Below the pieces are notes generated by a model, which did no database searches, was not told the DNA's origin, and was given only the letters and a program-made list of their open reading frames with translations. This document shows, one piece after another, positions 60,479-64,000 of a DNA stretch of 64,000 bases. How positions within the stretch are numbered: the first letter of the stretch is position 1; each line of letters opens with the position of its first letter. The translations under genes were made by a program, and so were the position numbers. The DNA is taken from positions 2,108,001 to 2,172,000 of the forward strand of contig NZ_CP007151.1 in NCBI RefSeq assembly GCF_000830985.1, given 5' to 3'. This stretch comes from Marinobacter similis. GTDB lineage: Bacteria; Pseudomonadota; Gammaproteobacteria; Pseudomonadales; Oleiphilaceae.

Positions 60479-61894
60479 ATGACGATCAAAAGCCTCGGAA
60501 ACCCGTTTGATGGCGATCAGTCTTTGATTCACGCGAAAACTTGCGGCTGCCCGCAATGTCAGCCGGGGCAGGAAGTGCCTTCGGTGTCCCTGAACATGGA
60601 GCAGAACCCAAACGCTGTGACCGCAGACTCGCCAGCGGATTCAGAGGCCATGATGGACCGGGCCATTGAGAGTGCGGTAGTGCGCTCGGTTTTTGGTCAC
60701 AACGACCACAGCCGGCGAAGCTTCATGAAGATGATGGGGGCCGGCACTGCGGCTGCCCTGCTGGCAAGTGTCTTCCCGATGGACAAGGCCAAGGCAGCAG
60801 TGAAGGAGTCGCTCGGCAAGCTCGAAAAGACCAAGCTGAACGTCGGTTTTGTCCCAATTACCTGTGCCACGCCAATCATTATGGCGCACCCACTGGGGTT
60901 TTATGAGCGTTACGGCCTGGACGTTACCGTGACCAAAACCGCGGGCTGGGCCGTCGCAAGGGACAAGTCTCTGGCGGGTGAATACGATGCCTCGCACATG
61001 CTGACCCCCATGCCCCTGGCCATGACGATGGGCGCAGGCTCAACGCCGGAGCCTTTATCATGCCGGCGGTTGAAAACGTTAATGGCCAGGCCATCGTTCT
61101 GCACGTGGATCACAAAGACAAGCGCGATCCTAAGCAGTGGAAAGGCTTTAAGTTCGGGGTGCCGTTCGAGTATTCCATGCACAACTTCCTGTTGCGCTAT
61201 TACCTGGCCGAAAACGGCATTGATCCGGATAAAGATGTGCAAATCCGGGTGGTTCCGCCACCTGAAATGGTCGCTAACCTGCGCGCCGGCAACCTCGACG
61301 GATATCTGTCGCCCGACCCGTTCAACCAGCGTGCGGTTTGGGAGAAGGTGGGCTTCATCCACATGCTGACCAAAGATATTTGGGAAGGTCACCCATGTTG
61401 CGCCTTCGCTTGTAGTCAAAAGTTTGCGAATGCCAACCCGAACACCTACGGAGCTTTGTTGCGGGCCATCATCGATGCCACCCAGTACTCCAATAACCAT
61501 GATAATCGCAAAGAGATTGCCGAGGCGATCGCTCCCAAGAACTATCTGAACCAGCCAGTCCCGGTTATCCAGCAGGTGCTGACTGGCTATTACGCCGATG
61601 GTCTTGGCGAAATCCAAAACGTGCCCGATCGCATCGACTTCGACCCATTCCCGTGGCACTCCATGGGTGTCTGGATCCTGACCCAGATGAAGCGTTGGGG
61701 CTACATTGAGGCGACGTCGATTATCAGGCATTGCCGAGCAGGTTTACCTGGCGGGCGAAACCGGCAAGTTAATGGAAGAAATGGGCTACTCCGCTCCGGA
61801 TAAGACATACAAAACCCACACCATCATGGGCAAAACCTTTGATCCAGCCAGTCCGGAAGAATATGCCCGCAGCTTTGCAATTGGGAGGGTGTAA
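60479..61894 (+). CDS. Cyanate/nitrate-type ABC binding protein, Tat-exported, frame broken near 61055, 61711 and 61733
   Basis: A CmpA/NrtA-family binding protein of about 472 residues after three repairs. An 80-residue N-terminal part with a cysteine cluster (HAKTCGCPQCQPGQ) precedes the twin-arginine signal SRRSFMKMMGAGTAAALLAS. The mature domain follows (VGFVPITCATPIIMAHPLGFYERYGL, LHVDHKDKRDPKQWKGFKFG, NLDGYLSPDPFNQRAVW). Cyanase at the end of the operon points to cyanate as the ligand; nitrate is possible but no nitrate reductase is seen. Confidence 0.85.
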
Positions 61895-61896
61895 CC

Positions 61897-62724
61897 ATGG
61901 CTTCCCTGAATGTTCGGGCAGCCTTGCTGTCGGTTTCGTTCCTGATTCTGGCCCTGGGGCTTTGGGAGATGGCTACCCAGCCTCCGGAGGCCCAGACCGG
62001 ATTGACCGAGTACGAGATGCTGATGGGTGGAGTCGAGCAGGAATCGAGGGTGCCGCCTCCCTCGGCGGTGATCAAGCTGGCTTGGGCCGAGCTGTCTGAC
62101 CCCTTCTATGACGCAGGAGCCAACGACAAAGGCATCGGTATCCAGTTGGCCTACTCAGTGTATCGGGTGCTGATGGGGTATCTCGCAGCCATGGCCATTG
62201 CTTTGCCTGTCGGTTTCCTGATTGGTATGTCGCCCCTGATGTATAAGGCTCTGAACCCGTACATCCAGTTGCTCAGGCCAATCTCGCCCCTCGCCTGGAT
62301 GCCGCTGGCGCTGTTTATCATCCAGGATTCCGACGCCTCAGCGATCTTTGTGATCTTTATCTGCTCGATATGGCCCATGTTGCTGAATACCGCGTTTGGG
62401 GTAGCGAATGTGCGGCAAGACTGGGTCAATGTGGCTCGCACTCATGAACTGAGTGCCATTAAAACAGCCGTCACCGTAATCCTGCCAGCTGCGGCTCCCA
62501 CCATCCTGACCGGTATGCGCATTTCCATCGGGATTGCCTGGCTGGTGATCGTGGCCGCGGAAATGCTCGTGGGTGGCACCGGCATCGGTTACTACGTGTG
62601 GAACGAATGGAACAACCTGGACCTGGCCAGTGTGATCTTCTCCATCTTGATGATCGGGGTGGTGGGCATGCTGCTGGACCTGGCCCTGGGCAAAGCCCAG
62701 AAAATGGTGGAATTCAAAGAATGA
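61897..62724 (+). CDS. ABC transporter permease, NrtB/CynB type
   Basis: A 275-residue inner-membrane permease with about six helices. The coupling loop (EAA-type) is visible as VNVARTHELSAIKTAVTVILPAAAPTILTGMRISIG. Helix-rich segments include YLAAMAIALPVGFLIGM, IFVIFICSIWPMLLNTAFG and SILMIGVVGMLLDLALG. It follows the binding-protein stop by two bases and feeds the ATPase encoded next. The frame is intact. Confidence 0.87.
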   Translation: MASLNVRAALLSVSFLILALGLWEMATQPPEAQTGLTEYEMLMGGVEQESRVPPPSAVIKLAWAELSDPFYDAGANDKGIGIQLAYSVYRVLMGYLAAMAIALPVGFLIGMSPLMYKALNPYIQLLRPISPLAWMPLALFIIQDSDASAIFVIFICSIWPMLLNTAFGVANVRQDWVNVARTHELSAIKTAVTVILPAAAPTILTGMRISIGIAWLVIVAAEMLVGGTGIGYYVWNEWNNLDLASVIFSILMIGVVGMLLDLALGKAQKMVEFKE

Positions 62725-62780
62725 GTGGTCCGGTGCCGGCTGACCGGCACCGGCCTCAACCCTCCGAATGGAGACCTGTT

Positions 62781-63683
62781 ATGAGTAAGTCATTCCTGGA
62801 AGTAGACGGCCTGTCCAAAGTTTATCCGGACGGTCAGGGCGGTGAATTAACCGTCTTCGAGGATATTCGTTTCGCTCTGGAGAAAGGTGAGTTTGTGTGC
62901 ATCATCGGCCACTCCGGTTGCGGCAAGTCCACGATCCTGAACGTGCTGGCCGGGCTGGACGAAGCCAGCTCCGGCAACCTGGTGATGAATGGCAAGGAAG
63001 TGAAAGGCCCGAGCCTGGAGCGAGGCGTGGTGTTCCAGAACTACAGCTTGTTGCCGTGGAAGACCACGCTTAACAACATCGTGTTCGCCGTTAAGGCGCG
63101 CTGGCCGAGCTGGTCGAAGGAAAAAGTCAAAGAGCACAGTGAGCGGTATCTCAAAATGGTCGGCCTGGATCATGCTCTTGATCGCAAGCCGTCGCAGCTG
63201 TCTGGTGGTATGCGACAACGGGTAAGTATCGCCCGCGCCTTTGCTACCCAGCCGGAGCTGTTACTGCTCGATGAGCCTTTTGGTGCGCTGGATGCGCTTA
63301 CCCGCGGGGTTATTCAGGACGAACTGGTGAAAATCTGGGAAGAGACCAGGCAGACCGTGTTCATGATTACTCACGACGTGGACGAAGCCATCTTGCTCTC
63401 TGACCGCATCTTCCTGATGTCTAACGGCCCTAATGCCCGCATTGCGGAGAGCGTGAAGGTGGATATTCCGCACCCGCGGGCCCGGTCCACCATTTTCCAG
63501 AACCCTGCTTACCACAAGACCCGGGATTACCTGGTGGATTTCCTGGTAAACCGGAGTGGTTCTGCGCTGCCTGAAAAAGACGGAACTCCAAGAGAAGTAG
63601 AGCCGGCGCAAGGTGTGAGTACGTCACAGCCGGCGTCGGAAACATCTGAAGTTGAACCTGCCGCGCGCGCGGTGAATTCCTGA
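62781..63683 (+). CDS. ABC transporter ATP-binding protein, NrtD/CynD type
   Basis: A 300-residue ATPase. Walker A reads GHSGCGKST, the signature LSGGMRQRVSIARAFA, Walker B LLLDEPFGALD and the switch MITHDVDEAILLSD. A proline- and Ser-rich tail of about 50 residues follows residue 250. I start at MSKSFLEVDGLSK, next to a ribosome-site-like gagacctgtt; a longer reading is not conserved. It powers the import of cyanate together with the permease. Confidence 0.88.
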   Translation: MSKSFLEVDGLSKVYPDGQGGELTVFEDIRFALEKGEFVCIIGHSGCGKSTILNVLAGLDEASSGNLVMNGKEVKGPSLERGVVFQNYSLLPWKTTLNNIVFAVKARWPSWSKEKVKEHSERYLKMVGLDHALDRKPSQLSGGMRQRVSIARAFATQPELLLLDEPFGALDALTRGVIQDELVKIWEETRQTVFMITHDVDEAILLSDRIFLMSNGPNARIAESVKVDIPHPRARSTIFQNPAYHKTRDYLVDFLVNRSGSALPEKDGTPREVEPAQGVSTSQPASETSEVEPAARAVNS

Positions 63684-63710
63684 AAGCGACTGTCACACGA
63701 GGAAACGATC

Positions 63711-64000
63711 ATGATGAACAAAGAACTGATGACTGCGAAAATCCTGGAAGCCAAAGCCACCAAGGGTGTTTCTTGGGAGGCGCTGGCCGAGGCTATTGGT
63801 ATGTCGCCGGTGTTTACCACCTCCGCCTGCCTGGGGATGAATAGTCTGACTGAAGACAAGGCGTTTGGGGTTTGTGAAGCTCTGGGCCTGGACAAACCGG
63901 TGGCTGAAGCGCTGCAGGTCTGCCCGAAGAAATCCTGGGATGATGCGGTGCCCCAGGACCCCCTGATCTATCGCCTGTACGAGGTAGTGGGTGTCTACGG
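63711..64000 (+). CDS. cynS: Cyanase, C-terminus cut by window edge
   Basis: Cyanate lyase converts cyanate and bicarbonate to ammonia and CO2. About 96 of some 150 residues are visible. The N-terminal helix-turn-helix-like domain (TAKILEAKATKGVSWEALAEAIGMSPVFTTSACLGMNSLT) is followed by the catalytic segment PLIYRLYEVVGVYG, holding the active-site Arg and Glu. The catalytic Ser lies beyond the edge. A gaggaaacgatc ribosome site precedes the ATG pair. It fixes the role of the transporter upstream. Confidence 0.93.
   Translation, partial: MMNKELMTAKILEAKATKGVSWEALAEAIGMSPVFTTSACLGMNSLTEDKAFGVCEALGLDKPVAEALQVCPKKSWDDAVPQDPLIYRLYEVVGVY

Overview
This window reads as the chromosome of a marine gammaproteobacterium, most like Marinobacter. 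The evidence is the GC-rich coding style, the MmsR/mmsAB valine module, a LiuR-controlled leucine (liu) operon, a PA0148-type adenine deaminase and a Liv-type transporter. I could run no searches, so the genus is an inference. Nearly all genes are metabolic and tightly packed. No rRNA, tRNA, CRISPR array, insertion sequence or phage was seen. Layout: 1-2.1 kb is a Ser/Thr kinase, PP2C phosphatase and FHA trio. 2.1-5.5 kb holds small housekeeping and exported proteins. 5.6-12.3 kb is valine catabolism (mmsR divergent from mmsA, isobutyryl-CoA dehydrogenase, hydratase, 3-hydroxyisobutyryl-CoA hydrolase, mmsB). 12.4-17.8 kb is a minus-strand run of accessory enzymes. 18.1-20 kb is a lipoprotein gene behind an unusually long PhoB box array. 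20.1-23.7 kb is a run of six minus-strand cassettes separated by integron attC-like sites with no integrase in view (a CALIN-type array). 24-26 kb is an orphan VgrG spike. 26-29.5 kb carries an AI-2E-type permease, a quinone-oxidoreductase-like enzyme and a trans-3-hydroxyproline dehydratase-like enzyme. 29.6-37.4 kb carries an acyl-CoA synthetase, thioesterase, hydrolase and a branched-chain amino acid ABC transporter. 37.4-44.3 kb is mixed: phosphopantetheinyl transferase, pseudoazurin, an MRJP/Yellow-like lipoprotein, a retinol-saturase-like oxidoreductase with its TetR regulator, adenine deaminase and a periplasmic binding protein. 44.4-54 kb is the leucine operon liuR-liuA-liuB-liuC-liuD-liuE plus an AhpD-like protein and an acyl-CoA ligase. 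54-57.2 kb is an isoleucine-type operon (SDR, acyl-CoA dehydrogenase, thiolase). 57.3-64 kb is a TauE exporter, a PAS-sigma54 activator, and a divergent cyanate uptake operon ending in cyanase, which is cut by the window edge. How the parts work together: three near-identical palindromes (29581, 32553, 53994) look like operators of the MerR regulator LiuR. They would join leucine and isoleucine breakdown, branched-chain amino acid import and an acyl-CoA synthetase in one regulon. The sigma54 activator faces a good -24/-12 promoter in front of the cyanate operon, consistent with nitrogen-limited cyanate use. A caution for every reader: about twenty genes are broken by single-base losses, 28 events in all. 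Every one shortens a run of identical bases and can be undone by restoring one base. I treat these as sequence errors and annotate the full genes across the breaks.
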